A stretch of 64,000 nt of DNA from Methylorubrum rhodesianum (GCF_014199985.1 NZ_JACHOS010000003.1:382337-446336); one strand, 5' to 3'; shown: positions 18,188-27,484, counted from the first letter of the stretch. Translations and numbers: made by a program. Notes: generated from the sequence alone by a model not told the origin.

Positions 18188-18517
18188 ATGCTGATCCAGC
18201 TCGCCGAGGATCTCCCGGCCTATTTCTACGACGTGTTCGTCACCCGCTTCGATTTCTGGCTGGTGTTCGGCATCGCGGCGCAACTCGTGTTCGGCTCGCG
18301 CTTCATCCTGCAGTGGATCGCCAGCGAGCGGGCGGGCAAGAGCGTGATGCCGCTCTCGTTCTGGTTCCTGTCGATCGCGGGCGGGCTGATGACCCTGGTC
18401 TACGGCTTCGTGCGCCGCGAGCCGGTGATCATCATCGGGCAGGGGCTGTCGACCTTCATCTACCTGCGCAACCTCGCCCTGATCTTCCGCGAGCGCCGCC
18501 GCGCCCGCAGGGCCTGA
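18188..18517 (+). CDS. lipid-A-biosynthesis N-terminal domain membrane protein
   Basis: A 109-residue protein with three hydrophobic helices and the family signature FDFWLVFGIAAQLVFGSRFILQWIASER (positions about 19-47), followed by MPLSFWFLSIAGG and a Tyr/Arg-rich C-terminus. This LABN domain (COG3952) is found alone or fused to glycosyltransferases and is thought to act in polyprenyl-linked sugar transport or lipid A modification. It is the third gene of the operon. Confidence 0.88.
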   Translation: MLIQLAEDLPAYFYDVFVTRFDFWLVFGIAAQLVFGSRFILQWIASERAGKSVMPLSFWFLSIAGGLMTLVYGFVRREPVIIIGQGLSTFIYLRNLALIFRERRRARRA

Positions 18518-18531
18518 GGCGGTCCGACGGC

Positions 18532-18999
18532 ATGTTCCAGACCGCGGCGGGCGATCCGGACAGCATCGCCCACATCATCCAGGTGGCGCTCGCCCCCGCC
18601 TTCCTGCTCTCGGCGCTGGCGACCCTGCTCAACGTGTTCTCGACCCGCCTCGGCCGCGTCGCTGACAAGGTCGATGCCCTCTCGGCCACCCTGCCCGGGG
18701 CGAACGGGGAGGGGCGGGCGGTGCTCGACCGGCGTCTCGCCTACCTGCGGCGGCGCTCGCTCCTGCTCGACCTCGCCGTGGTGCTGGCGAGCTTGGGCGG
18801 CGTGATGACGGGCGCCGCGGTGCTGACGCTGTTCGTCGGCGCGCTCAGGGATGCCTCCGCCGCCTCGGTGCTGTTCGCCTGCTTCGGCCTCGCGCTCGTC
18901 TGCACCATCCTGGCGATCCTGGCCTTCCTCGCCGAGATCCTTCTGGCCGGAAGGGGCGTGCGCCTGGAGGTCGAGCGCAAGCAGGATCGGGCGGGATAA
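18532..18999 (+). CDS. DUF2721 family membrane protein
   Basis: A 155-residue protein with a hydrophobic N-terminal helix (IQVALAPAFLLSALATLLNVFSTRLGRVADKV), a charged loop with RRL.YLRRR, and two further helices, matching the DUF2721 pattern. Function unknown. It is the last gene of the GT operon, 14 bp after LABN. Its stop codon abuts the stop of the convergent monooxygenase gene. Confidence 0.82.
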   Translation: MFQTAAGDPDSIAHIIQVALAPAFLLSALATLLNVFSTRLGRVADKVDALSATLPGANGEGRAVLDRRLAYLRRRSLLLDLAVVLASLGGVMTGAAVLTLFVGALRDASAASVLFACFGLALVCTILAILAFLAEILLAGRGVRLEVERKQDRAG

Positions 19000-20511
19000 T
19001 CAGGGTTTCGAAAGGGCAAGCCCTTTCGCGGGTCCAGGGTGGAGCCCTGGAGGACCGACGAAGTCGTAATCCTCCGCCCGCAGCCGCTCGGTGCCGCGCA
19101 CGTAATCGCCCACCGTCCCGGGCCAGAGCGTGCGGTTGCGGCCCGCACGGTCGAGATACCAGCTGCCGCAGCCGCCCCGCGTCCAGATACTGTCCCGCAT
19201 CCGCGCATCGACCTCGGCGCGGAAGCGCGCCTGTGCCTGCGGGCGCACCTCCAGCACGCCGCCGGAATGGCCGTGCAGGCGCTGCAGCGCGTCGAGGACG
19301 TGAGCGACCTGCGCCTCGACCATCAGCAGCACCGAGTTGTGGCCGAGCCCGGTATTGGGGCCGAGCAGCAGGAAGAAGTTCGGAAAGCCCGCCACCGAGA
19401 GGCCGCGGAAGGCATCCGCCCCGTCCTTCCACGCCTGGATCAGGCTCACGCCGTCCCGGCCGATCACCTCGGTGCGCAGCAGGCTGCCGCCGGGGGAGAA
19501 GCCGGTGGCGAAGATGAGGACGTCGAGGGGGTGTTCGGCGCCGTCCGCAGTGACGATGCCGTGGGGCCGAACCGCGCGGATCGGCGCGGTGACGAGGCTC
19601 GCATTGGGGCGGGCCAGCGCCGGATAGTAGTCGTCGGAGAGCAGCACCCGCTTGCAGCCGAGGCGGTAGTCCGGCGTCAGCTGCCGGCGCAGATCCGGGT
19701 CGGCGACCGAGGCGGCGAGGTGGCGGCGGGCCATGGCCTCGGCGAGCGCGGTGACGCGCGAGACGCGGGTGAAACCGGCGAAGGCCGCGACCTCGCGGCG
19801 CCAGAACAGCGAGGCACGGTAGAGCCGGCGCAGGGGTGAAAGCCGCATGAGGCGTCGGCGCCCGTTCCCTACCGGGCGGTCGCCGCGGGGCAGGATCCAG
19901 GGGGCCGAGCGCTGGAACTGGGTGAGATGGGCGACGCGATCGACGATCTCCGGCACGAACTGGACCGCGCTCGCGCCCGTGCCGATCACGCCGACGCGCT
20001 TGTCCCGCAGATCGCAGGAGTGATCCCAGGTCGCCGAGTGGAAGGCGGTGCCGGCGAAGGTCTCCAGGCCGGGCAGGCGGGGCAGGGCCGGGTGGTGCAG
20101 GGCGCCCATCGCGCCCACGAGCACGCGCGCCGCGACCGTCCCTCGGTCGGTCTCGACCCGCCACAGGCCCGCCGCCGCGTCGAAGACGGCGCGCCCCACG
20201 CGGGTCTCCAGGCGCAGGAGCGGCGCGAGGCCGTGCTCGGCCACGAGGCCCTCGAGATAGGCCGCGATCTCGGATTGCGGCGCGAACAGGCGCGACCAGT
20301 CGGATTTCGGGGCGAAGGAGAGCGAGTAGAGATGCGAGGGGACGTCGCAGGCGGCGCCCGGATAGGTGTTCTCCCGCCACGTGCCGCCGACGCCCGCGGC
20401 CTTCTCCAGCACGAGGAGGCGCTCGAACCCGGCCTGCCGCGCGCGGATCGCCATGGCGAGGCCGGAGAAGCCGGCGCCGACGATGACGAGATCGAGGGGC
20501 GCCTCGTTCAC
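19000..20511 (-). CDS. Baeyer-Villiger-type flavin monooxygenase
   Basis: A 503-residue FAD/NADPH monooxygenase. The first Rossmann motif is GAGFSGLAMA (residues 12-21), the Baeyer-Villiger fingerprint appears as FAGTAFHSATWD, and the second (NADPH) Rossmann motif is GVIGTGASAVQ. It would insert oxygen next to a ketone to give an ester. GTG start that overlaps the stop of the upstream esterase gene (GTGA). The SDR-esterase-monooxygenase order equals the sadH-lipR-mymA set of mycobacteria, suggesting stepwise alcohol to ketone to ester to cleavage products. The substrate is unknown. Confidence 0.88.
   Translation of the reverse strand: MNEAPLDLVIVGAGFSGLAMAIRARQAGFERLLVLEKAAGVGGTWRENTYPGAACDVPSHLYSLSFAPKSDWSRLFAPQSEIAAYLEGLVAEHGLAPLLRLETRVGRAVFDAAAGLWRVETDRGTVAARVLVGAMGALHHPALPRLPGLETFAGTAFHSATWDHSCDLRDKRVGVIGTGASAVQFVPEIVDRVAHLTQFQRSAPWILPRGDRPVGNGRRRLMRLSPLRRLYRASLFWRREVAAFAGFTRVSRVTALAEAMARRHLAASVADPDLRRQLTPDYRLGCKRVLLSDDYYPALARPNASLVTAPIRAVRPHGIVTADGAEHPLDVLIFATGFSPGGSLLRTEVIGRDGVSLIQAWKDGADAFRGLSVAGFPNFFLLLGPNTGLGHNSVLLMVEAQVAHVLDALQRLHGHSGGVLEVRPQAQARFRAEVDARMRDSIWTRGGCGSWYLDRAGRNRTLWPGTVGDYVRGTERLRAEDYDFVGPPGLHPGPAKGLALSKP
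19009..19028. terminator. bidirectional hairpin between convergent genes
   Basis: CGAAAGGGC-aa-GCCCTTTCG is a perfect 9-bp stem just inside the end of the monooxygenase gene, 9 bp after the stop of the DUF2721 gene. Its location fits a shared terminator, although there is no T-run. Confidence 0.5.
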
Positions 20512-21419
20512 GCCGCGTCCTCCGTTCGGTGGGCGCTGTCGGGCAGGGCGCGGCGCAGGAAGATCGCCGCCGCATCGAGGGAGCGGCGTGCCTCGGGCAG
20601 GAAGCTCTCGGCGAGTTGCCAGGCATGCGCCACCACGGGGAAGACGGTGAGTTCGACCGGCACGCCCGCGGCCTTAGCCTTCTCGGCCAGCCGCAGGGAA
20701 TCGTCGCGCAGGAGCTCGCGGGCGCCGACATGGATCAGGAGCGGCGGGAAACCCGCGAAGTCGGCCTCGATCGGCGAGGCGCGCGGGTCGGCGGGATCGG
20801 CGCCGGAGAGATAGGCCGGCACGAGCCGCATCAGCGATTCCGGCCGGAACATCGCGTCGCGGCGGCAGTTCGCGCGGAACGAGGCGCTGCGGCCGATCAG
20901 ATCGGTGGCCGGCGAGAACAGGGCCGCCGCCGCGGGCGGCCTCAGCCCGAGGCGGCGCGCCTCGATGATCGTGACCAGTGCCAGGGTGCCGCCCGCCGAA
21001 TCCCCGGCGACGACCGCCGGCCCGGCCTGCGCCAGCGCGCTCCAGACGGCGGTGCAATCCTCGACCGCGGCGGGGAAGGGATGCTCCGGCGCCAGCCGGT
21101 AATCCGGCGTGAACACCCGGAAGCCGGCCCTGGCGAAGCGCCCGGTGACCGGACGATAGACCTGCGCCGAGCAGGCGATGAAGCCGCCCCCGTGGAGATA
21201 GAGCAGGGTGGGGCGCTCGCCCTCCCTTCCTTTGACCTGCGCCCACTCGCCGGGCACGCCGCCGACTTCGCCGGGGGTAAAGGCGACGCCGGGCGGCTCC
21301 GGGAACCGGGCGCCCTCGAAGGCGCGGCGGATCGCGTAGACATCGAGGGTGTTCCCGAGCCGCCGCTTCACCGCGAGGCGGATGGCGAGGTCGTAGATAT
21401 GAGCGCGCAGGCTCGCCAT
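20508..21419 (-). CDS. alpha/beta hydrolase, hormone-sensitive-lipase family esterase
   Basis: A 303-residue esterase with the oxyanion-hole motif HGGGF, nucleophile elbow GDSAGG, and the Asp/His of the triad late in the sequence (the His in VVAHAW). Such enzymes cleave short acyl esters. The ATG at 21419 is preferred over a GTG six bases upstream because GGGA lies 8 bases before it. It sits between the SDR and the monooxygenase in a tight operon and would hydrolyse the ester made by the latter. Confidence 0.87.
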   Translation of the reverse strand: MASLRAHIYDLAIRLAVKRRLGNTLDVYAIRRAFEGARFPEPPGVAFTPGEVGGVPGEWAQVKGREGERPTLLYLHGGGFIACSAQVYRPVTGRFARAGFRVFTPDYRLAPEHPFPAAVEDCTAVWSALAQAGPAVVAGDSAGGTLALVTIIEARRLGLRPPAAAALFSPATDLIGRSASFRANCRRDAMFRPESLMRLVPAYLSGADPADPRASPIEADFAGFPPLLIHVGARELLRDDSLRLAEKAKAAGVPVELTVFPVVAHAWQLAESFLPEARRSLDAAAIFLRRALPDSAHRTEDAA

Positions 21420-21435
21420 GGTCACGATCCCGAAG

Positions 21436-22260
21436 TCACGTGTCTCGAACGGCGCGGCGGATCAGCGACCAGTAGCGCACCGGCATCAGGCGCTGGATCA
21501 GCAGGGCGCGGCGGGCGTCGGCGCCGATCACCACGCGGGGCGCCCGCGCCTCGATCCCGCGCAGGATCGCGGCGGCGGCCGCCTCCGGGCGCAGGGTCAG
21601 CAGGCGCTCGAAGGCAGCGAGCCCCTCGGCGGCGGCCCGCGGATCCATGGCGCGGGGCGTGCGGGCGTTGCGGGCGATGGCGGTGGCGACACCGCCCGGA
21701 TGCACGAGCGTCACGCCGAGCCCGGTGCCCTCGAATTCGTGGCGCAGGGCCTCGGTGAAGCCGCGCACCGCGAACTTGCTCGCCGCGTAGGCCGCCTGCC
21801 CCGCCGGCGCGATGATGCCGAACACGCTCGACAGGTTGACGATCTGCGCCTGGGGCTCGGCCCGCAGCAGCGGCAGGCAGGCATGGGTCAGCCGCATCAC
21901 CGCGTGCAGGTTCACGTCCATCAGCCAGTCGATATCGGCCGGATGCGTCTCCTCGAACCGGCCGCCGAGCGCCACGCCGGCATTGTTGACGAGAAGCTGC
22001 AGGCCGCCGTGACGGGTCCGGACCGCCTCCGGCAGGGCGAGCAACGCCTCGCGGTCGGCGAGATCGAGGACGTGCTCGCTGACCGCGACGCCGGCGGCGC
22101 GGGCGGCCCGCGCCGTCTCGGCGAGGCCCGGTGCGTCCCGGTCGGCGAGCGCCAGGGCGCAGCCGCGTTCCGCGAGCGCGAGGCTCAGCGCCGCGCCGAT
22201 GCCGCTCGCCGCCCCCGTGACGAGGGCGATCCGGCCTCGCAGGACGAAGCGCTGCGCCAT
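21436..22260 (-). CDS. short-chain dehydrogenase/reductase
   Basis: A 274-residue classical SDR: cofactor motif TGAASGIG (residues 16-23), NNAG, catalytic Ser in NLSSVFG, and YAASK. The longer C-terminal tail fits the SadH-like group. First gene of the SDR-esterase-monooxygenase set, starting 4 bp after the stop of the SelO-type gene, so all four may be one transcript. Probable role: oxidation of a secondary alcohol to the ketone used by the monooxygenase. Confidence 0.88.
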   Translation of the reverse strand: MAQRFVLRGRIALVTGAASGIGAALSLALAERGCALALADRDAPGLAETARAARAAGVAVSEHVLDLADREALLALPEAVRTRHGGLQLLVNNAGVALGGRFEETHPADIDWLMDVNLHAVMRLTHACLPLLRAEPQAQIVNLSSVFGIIAPAGQAAYAASKFAVRGFTEALRHEFEGTGLGVTLVHPGGVATAIARNARTPRAMDPRAAAEGLAAFERLLTLRPEAAAAAILRGIEARAPRVVIGADARRALLIQRLMPVRYWSLIRRAVRDT

Positions 22261-22264
22261 GCTC

Positions 22265-23644
22265 TCAGGCCTCCGGGGGCAGGGGGCGGGTGCCGTAGGC
22301 CCCGGCCATCGTCTCGATCTCGGCCAGCTTGGCGTGAAGCGCCGACCAGTCGTCGGCCTCCGCGATCGGCGCCCAGAGCGCCTCGACCTCGTCGATCAGC
22401 ATCGTGCAGGGCTTTTCGCGGGCGAAGTAGGGATGGTCAAGGTTGGCCGTCGCGGACGGCCGCATCGCCTGCAGCGCGGCGTGGACCGGGCGGAAGGCGT
22501 CGCTGGCATAGTGCTCACCCGCCGGGCTCCGGGCCGCGCGGGGCTCGCTCGCCAAGCCGCCGCGCCAGTCGAAGAACACCTGCTCGAACGGGGCGCGGCT
22601 CTTCTCCAGGAAGGCCCAGAACGCGCCCACCAGCCGGTGGACCGCCCCCTCGCCCTCCCCGTCGATCGGTGTGACGCCGAGCCGGAGCAGGAGTGTCTCG
22701 GCGAAGGCGTCCTGGAGCGCCGGGCCGAAGGTCTTCAGCCCCGCCTCCAGCCGCTCCTTCGGCACGAGGCCGAGCAGACAGTCGGCCAGCCGGCTCAGGT
22801 TCCAGAACAGGGCCTCGGGCTGGCGGCCGAAGCTGTAGAGGCCCCATTCGTCGAAATAGGCGGCGGTGAAGGACGGGTCGTGATACGGCGCGAAGCGCCA
22901 GGGGCCGTAATCGAAGCTCTCGCCGGTGACGTTGATGTTGTCGGTGTTGAGCACGCCGTGAACGAAGCCCGCGGCCATCCACTGCGCGCCCATCCGCGCC
23001 ACCCGCGCCGTCATCGCCTCGAAGAACCGGGCCGCCCGCTCGGCCGGCTCGGCCTCCCGGATGCCGGGATAGGAGGTCTCGACCACGTGGTCGACGAGGC
23101 GGGCGATCGCCTCGGGCTGTTCGAGGAACAGGAAGCGCTGGAAGGTGCCGATGCGCAGATGGGAATGCGAGAGGCGCACCAGCACCGCCGAGCGAGCCGG
23201 GGAGGGCTCGTCGCCCCGCTCCAGCGCCTCGCCGGTCTCGATCAGGCTGAACGACTTCGAGGTCTCGACGCCGAGCGCCTCCAGCATGGCGGTGGCGAGC
23301 ACCTCGCGCACGCCGCCCTTCAGGGTGAGCCGCCCGTCCGCCCCGCGCGACCAGGGCGTCGTGCCGCTGCCCTTGGTGCCGAGATCGAGCAGCCGCCCGT
23401 CGCGCAGGTCGTGGAGTTGCGCGAACAGGAAGCCGCGCCCGTCGCCGAGATCGGGGTTGTAGGAGCGGAACTGGTGGCCGTGATACCGCAGCGCCAGCGG
23501 CCGCTCGAACGAGCCGGGCAGGGGGGTGAAGCGCGCGAAATGCGCGATCCATTGCGCGTCCGACAGATCGTCGAGCCCGATCCGCCGCGCCCAGGCCTGA
23601 TTGCGGTAGCGCAGGATCGCCGATGGGAAGTCGGCGGGCGCCAC
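22265..23644 (-). CDS. SelO/YdiU-type protein adenylyltransferase (pseudokinase fold)
   Basis: A 459-residue member of the SelO family, which transfers AMP to protein Ser/Thr/Tyr hydroxyls. Family landmarks: LALRYHGHQF.SYNPDLGDGRG, GTKGSGTTPWSR (nucleotide-binding loop), GGVREVLATAMLEALGV, and GFVHGVLNTDNINVTG.SFDYGP, the catalytic and metal region. The GTG start used here cuts into family sequence: the frame stays open 35 codons further upstream to 23750 and reads LGPDFSDVVAP. The true N-terminus may use a rare start, or may have been lost to a frameshift. Confidence 0.85.
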   Translation of the reverse strand: MAPADFPSAILRYRNQAWARRIGLDDLSDAQWIAHFARFTPLPGSFERPLALRYHGHQFRSYNPDLGDGRGFLFAQLHDLRDGRLLDLGTKGSGTTPWSRGADGRLTLKGGVREVLATAMLEALGVETSKSFSLIETGEALERGDEPSPARSAVLVRLSHSHLRIGTFQRFLFLEQPEAIARLVDHVVETSYPGIREAEPAERAARFFEAMTARVARMGAQWMAAGFVHGVLNTDNINVTGESFDYGPWRFAPYHDPSFTAAYFDEWGLYSFGRQPEALFWNLSRLADCLLGLVPKERLEAGLKTFGPALQDAFAETLLLRLGVTPIDGEGEGAVHRLVGAFWAFLEKSRAPFEQVFFDWRGGLASEPRAARSPAGEHYASDAFRPVHAALQAMRPSATANLDHPYFAREKPCTMLIDEVEALWAPIAEADDWSALHAKLAEIETMAGAYGTRPLPPEA

Positions 23645-23895
23645 GACGTCGGAGAAGTCGGGTCCGAGGTCGGCGTGGCGGCGCGAGGGGCGGTGCGTGG
23701 GCAGGGGTTCGGCTCCGGTGCGGTGGGAGGAGTCGGGCAGGCGAGGGGGTTACGTCAAGCCGACGAACGGGTGAACCCGTCGGCGGCGGGGGACGATCCC
23801 ATCACGGAATGGGTGCCGTGCCCTCCCCCCGCTATCCCGGCTCCGTCCCGGCATGGCATCGGATCGCAACGAGCCCCGAGCACGGATTTCCCCGC

Positions 23896-24840
23896 GTGAC
23901 CCAAGGCACCCCCGGCGCCCGCGCCTCCGCAGCGGCCTACCCGATCCTGACGCTGACCACCCTGCTATGGGCGGGCAACACGGTGGCCGGCAAATGGGCG
24001 GTCGGCGCGGTCTCGCCGCAGGTGCTGACCACCCTGCGCTGGGCCTTCGCCTTCGCGGTGCTGGCGGTGGTGGCGCGCCGCGCCATCCTGGCGGACCGGG
24101 ACCGGCTGATGCAGCGCTGGCCCTACCTGTTCCTGATGGGGGCCTGCGGCTTCACGATCTTCGCGAGCCTGTTCTACGCCGCCAGCACCTATACCAGCGC
24201 GGTCAACGTCTCCCTGATCCAGGGGGCGATCCCGGTCTTCGTCATGGCGCTGAACTTCGTCGTGCGGCGGGTGCCGGTCCGGGCCGGGCAGCTGCTGGGC
24301 GCCGCAATTACGCTGGTGGGCGTCGCGGTGGCGACGACCCACGGCGATCTCGCGGTGCTGGCCCATCTTGGCCTCAATCTCGGCGACGGGCTGATGCTCG
24401 TCGCAAGCCTCGTCTATGCCGGCTACACCGTGGCGCTGGCCGGGCGGCCGGCGGTGTCGGGGCTCGCCTTCTTCACCGCTTTGGCGCTGGCCGCTCTCCT
24501 CACCTCGCTGCCGCCGCTGGCCGCCGAATGGGCGCTCGGCCGCTCGATCTGGCCCACCACCGCGACGGCCTGGGCCATCGTCGCCTTCGTCGCGCTCGGT
24601 CCCTCTCTGCTGGCGCAGCTCTCCTTCATCCGCGGCGTCGAGCTGATCGGGCCGAACCGGGCCGGACTGTTCGTGAACCTCGTGCCGGTCTTCGGTGCGG
24701 GGCTCGCCGTCCTGCTGGCGGGTGAACCCTTCGGCGGGGCCGAGACGCTGGCGCTGCTTCTCGTGCTCGGCGGCATCCTCATCGCCGAGACCGCCGGGCG
24801 GCGCCCGGCGCGGGTCGGGAGCCAGGGCAGGCGTCTTTGA
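23896..24840 (+). CDS. EamA-family (DMT) transporter
   Basis: A 314-residue drug/metabolite transporter with ten predicted helices in two EamA repeats; the first begins ILTLTTLLWAGNTVAGKWAVG and the second near LNLGDGLMLVASLVYAGYTVAL. The GTG start at VTQGTPGARAS was chosen because the first helix follows after the expected short cytoplasmic tail; the frame upstream is shadow. Substrate unknown. Divergent from the SelO-type gene. Confidence 0.85.
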   Translation: MTQGTPGARASAAAYPILTLTTLLWAGNTVAGKWAVGAVSPQVLTTLRWAFAFAVLAVVARRAILADRDRLMQRWPYLFLMGACGFTIFASLFYAASTYTSAVNVSLIQGAIPVFVMALNFVVRRVPVRAGQLLGAAITLVGVAVATTHGDLAVLAHLGLNLGDGLMLVASLVYAGYTVALAGRPAVSGLAFFTALALAALLTSLPPLAAEWALGRSIWPTTATAWAIVAFVALGPSLLAQLSFIRGVELIGPNRAGLFVNLVPVFGAGLAVLLAGEPFGGAETLALLLVLGGILIAETAGRRPARVGSQGRRL

Positions 24841-25047
24841 GGGCAGAAGTCTTTGAACGCGGAGCAGGATCAGCGCAGGGGAGGGGGGCTGATCCGCCCG
24901 ATCTGCGAGGAAGGATCGAAGATCATCTCAGCCGTTACTGTCCGGAGGGCGGCCGAAAAATCTGCGCAGGGTTGGATGGGTCACAGATCGGGCTTGAAAA
25001 ACCGCTAGAGTTCTTTCGAATCACATCTGCGGATCTTTCTCGTCCAC

Positions 25048-26070
25048 ATGTCGTCTCCCCTCACCCCCGCCCTCGGACGGCGGCCCGTGCCGCTTTGGCT
25101 CGGCGACGTCGCCGCCCTGGGCGCGACGGGTGCCGCGGTGGCCCTGCGCCACGCCCTGGACGACGTGCTGCCGCCGGGCTTTCCGTTCCTGACCTTCTTC
25201 CCGGCGGTGATCCTGACGACGTTCTTCTTCGGCCTGCGGCCGGGGATCGTTTGCGCGGTGCTCTCGGGGCTCGCCGCGTGGTACCTCTTCATCGGCGAGG
25301 CCAACACCTTCCTGCTCGATGCGCAGACCGGGCTGGCACTCGCCTTCTACGCCTTCATCGTCGCCGTCGACATCGCGCTCATCCACCTGATGCGCGTCGC
25401 GGGCGAGCGCCTGGGCGCGGAGCGGGCGGTGAGCGCGCAGCTCTACGAGCAGCAGCGCACCATGTTCCAGGAGCTGCAGCACCGGGTCGCCAACAACATG
25501 CAGTTCGTGGCGGCCCTGCTCGCCCTGCAACGGCGCAAGGTCGTCGAGAACCCGCAGGAAGCGGTCGGCGTCTTCGACGAGGCGCAGACCCGGCTGGAGA
25601 CGATCGCGCGCATCCATCGCCGCCTCTACGACCCGGCCCTGGTCGACCTGCCCATCGGCCAGTACCTGCAGGAGCTCTGCACCGACCTGCTCGACGCCAC
25701 GGGGGCGCGCAACATCGTCTGCCTCGTCGACGTTCCGCCGGTGCGCCTCAATCTCGCCCGCCTCACCACCCTCTCGCTCCTCGTGGTCGAGGTGGTGACG
25801 AATGCCCTGAAGCATGCCTTCCAGGCGAGCGGGCGCGGCACCATCACCATCCGGCTGGAAACCCTCGAGGGCGGACAGGCGGCCCTCAGCATCGCCGACG
25901 ACGGTCCGGGCATCCCCGCCGGTTTCGACCCGGCGGCGAGCCGCAGCCTCGGCTTCCGGATCGTCCAGGGCCTGGCCGCCCAGCTCGACGGCACGCTGAC
26001 CTACGCCAACGAGGGCGGCACCGTGGTCCGCCTCGTCTTCGCCACCGGCCCCGCGCCGGCCGCGGCCTGA
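25048..26070 (+). CDS. HisKA_2-type sensor histidine kinase with DUF4118-like membrane domain
   Basis: A 340-residue kinase. The N-terminal half has three to four hydrophobic helices (about residues 20-120; GFPFLTFFPAVILTTFFFGLRPG is the DUF4118-type motif). A short coil follows, then a HisKA_2 dimerisation domain with the phospho-His in LQHRVANNMQ and a HATPase with VVTNALKHAF and ADDGPGIP. Such kinases often act in general stress or light signalling with orphan regulators. No receiver gene is adjacent. Confidence 0.87.
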   Translation: MSSPLTPALGRRPVPLWLGDVAALGATGAAVALRHALDDVLPPGFPFLTFFPAVILTTFFFGLRPGIVCAVLSGLAAWYLFIGEANTFLLDAQTGLALAFYAFIVAVDIALIHLMRVAGERLGAERAVSAQLYEQQRTMFQELQHRVANNMQFVAALLALQRRKVVENPQEAVGVFDEAQTRLETIARIHRRLYDPALVDLPIGQYLQELCTDLLDATGARNIVCLVDVPPVRLNLARLTTLSLLVVEVVTNALKHAFQASGRGTITIRLETLEGGQAALSIADDGPGIPAGFDPAASRSLGFRIVQGLAAQLDGTLTYANEGGTVVRLVFATGPAPAAA

Positions 26071-26122
26071 CCGAGGGATAGGGTGTCCGCGTGAGGGCAG
26101 GGCACCTTCGATCGGCACGGGC

Positions 26123-26314
26123 GATACTGTTTCCGGTTGATTCCTTCGGTGCTGCTTCCCGTCATTCCGGGGCGCCGTAGGCGAACCCGGAATCCACGAT
26201 TGGGCCGAACGCCATGTTCCAGCCGCGTATCGCGGGTGGATCCCGGGTTCCGCTGTGCGGCCCCGGGATGACGGGGGTGGGGCTGAACCGAAGCGATCAG
26301 CCGGAAACGGTATG
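26123..26314. repeat. long imperfect palindromic repeat, copy A
   Basis: Outer arms GATACTGTTTCCGGTTGATT (26123-) and its near-complement ending in GGAAACGGTAT (26312) enclose an inner pair, GTCATTCCGGGG..GGAATCCAC and GTGGATCCCGGG..GGGATGAC (about 26161-26275). The whole about 190 bp can fold into one hairpin. A diverged copy lies at 56602-56795. It is an intergenic, presumably mobile, extragenic palindromic element. The rest of 26071-26570 holds no gene and an AT-rich patch at 26395-26460. Confidence 0.8.
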
Positions 26315-26570
26315 AGACGGACGCCCGGGCGCCCGATCCGGCACCGATGCCTCGCCGCCCAAGCCTCAAGTGACTGCATCCGAGCTGTTCGCATAAGATA
26401 TATTATGGAACATGAAGACGGGTGCAGGCCGCCTTTCGGGTTTCGTTAACTATAAATTCCCGGCATTTTCCCGGCCCTTCGCTCACGGTTGCCGACGCGA
26501 CCGCCGATGCCGGTGCGGGACTTGCGGTGAATCCCTCGCAAACGTCACAATCGTCGGGCAACCGTTCGCC

Positions 26571-27401
26571 ATGTCGTCCCGCATGCTGTCCTCACGCACG
26601 CTTCCCGGCCTGATCCTCGCCAGCGCCCTCGCCGGCCCGCTCGGCGTCTCCGGGGCCGGCGCGCAACCCGATGCGCCGCCCGTCTCGGCATCGCTCCCGG
26701 CGCTGCAGAAACCGACCTCCAGCGAGCGCCTGCCGGCCAAGCTCGCCCGGCTCGCCTCCCTGCTCGGACGGGACGGCGACGTGCGGATCGTGGCCTTCGG
26801 CTCCTCCTCGACGGAAGGGGCGGGCGCCTCGTCGCCGGCCATGGCCTACCCTGCCCTGCTGGAGCGCGACCTCGAGGAGCGCCTGCAGATCGGCGCGTCG
26901 AGCCGCCGCTCCATCACCGTGATCAACCGCGGCAAGGGCGGCGACACCTCCGAGGCGATGGCGCGGCGTCTGGAGCGCGACGTGCTGGCCGAGCGGCCGG
27001 ATCTCGTGGTCTGGCAGACCGGCAGCAACGATCCGCTCGCGGGCGTCCCGCTCGAGCGCTTCGTCGAGCTGACCCGTGCGGGCATTCTGGCGATCCGAGC
27101 GACCGGGGCCGACGTGGTGGTGATGGACCAGCAATGGTGCCAGAAGCTCACGGGCGTGGCAGGTGCCGAGCGCTACGGCGAGGCGCTGCACGCCCTGGCC
27201 GCCGAACTCGGCGTGCCGGTGATCCGCCGCCGCGCCCTGATGCAGTCCTGGGTCACCCACGGCCTGATGACCCCGGCCCAGATGATCGGCCCCGACGGCC
27301 TTCACATGACCGATGCCGGCTACCGCCAGCTCGCCAAGGCCGCCGCTGCCCAGATCCTCGTCGGTGCCGGCCTGATCCAGCCCTCGCTCGCCCGGAACTG
27401 A
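26571..27401 (+). CDS. secreted SGNH/GDSL hydrolase
   Basis: A 276-residue protein with a signal peptide (LPGLILASALAGPLGVSGAGA, cleavage near residue 30). The SGNH blocks are nucleophile block FGSSSTEG, Gly in NRGKGGDT, Asn in QTGSND and the Asp/His dyad in DGLHMTDAGY. It is predicted to be a periplasmic esterase or acetylhydrolase acting on envelope polysaccharide or lipid; this is inferred from the family. The Met is chosen because the signal peptide begins there. Confidence 0.87.
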   Translation: MSSRMLSSRTLPGLILASALAGPLGVSGAGAQPDAPPVSASLPALQKPTSSERLPAKLARLASLLGRDGDVRIVAFGSSSTEGAGASSPAMAYPALLERDLEERLQIGASSRRSITVINRGKGGDTSEAMARRLERDVLAERPDLVVWQTGSNDPLAGVPLERFVELTRAGILAIRATGADVVVMDQQWCQKLTGVAGAERYGEALHALAAELGVPVIRRRALMQSWVTHGLMTPAQMIGPDGLHMTDAGYRQLAKAAAAQILVGAGLIQPSLARN

Positions 27402-27484
27402 CACCGGGGCTGACACCGGAACTGACTGGGGCAGGGTGGCTTTTCCGTTCAGAAGGCCCCCTCCCCGCCTAATCGGGCCGTCCC

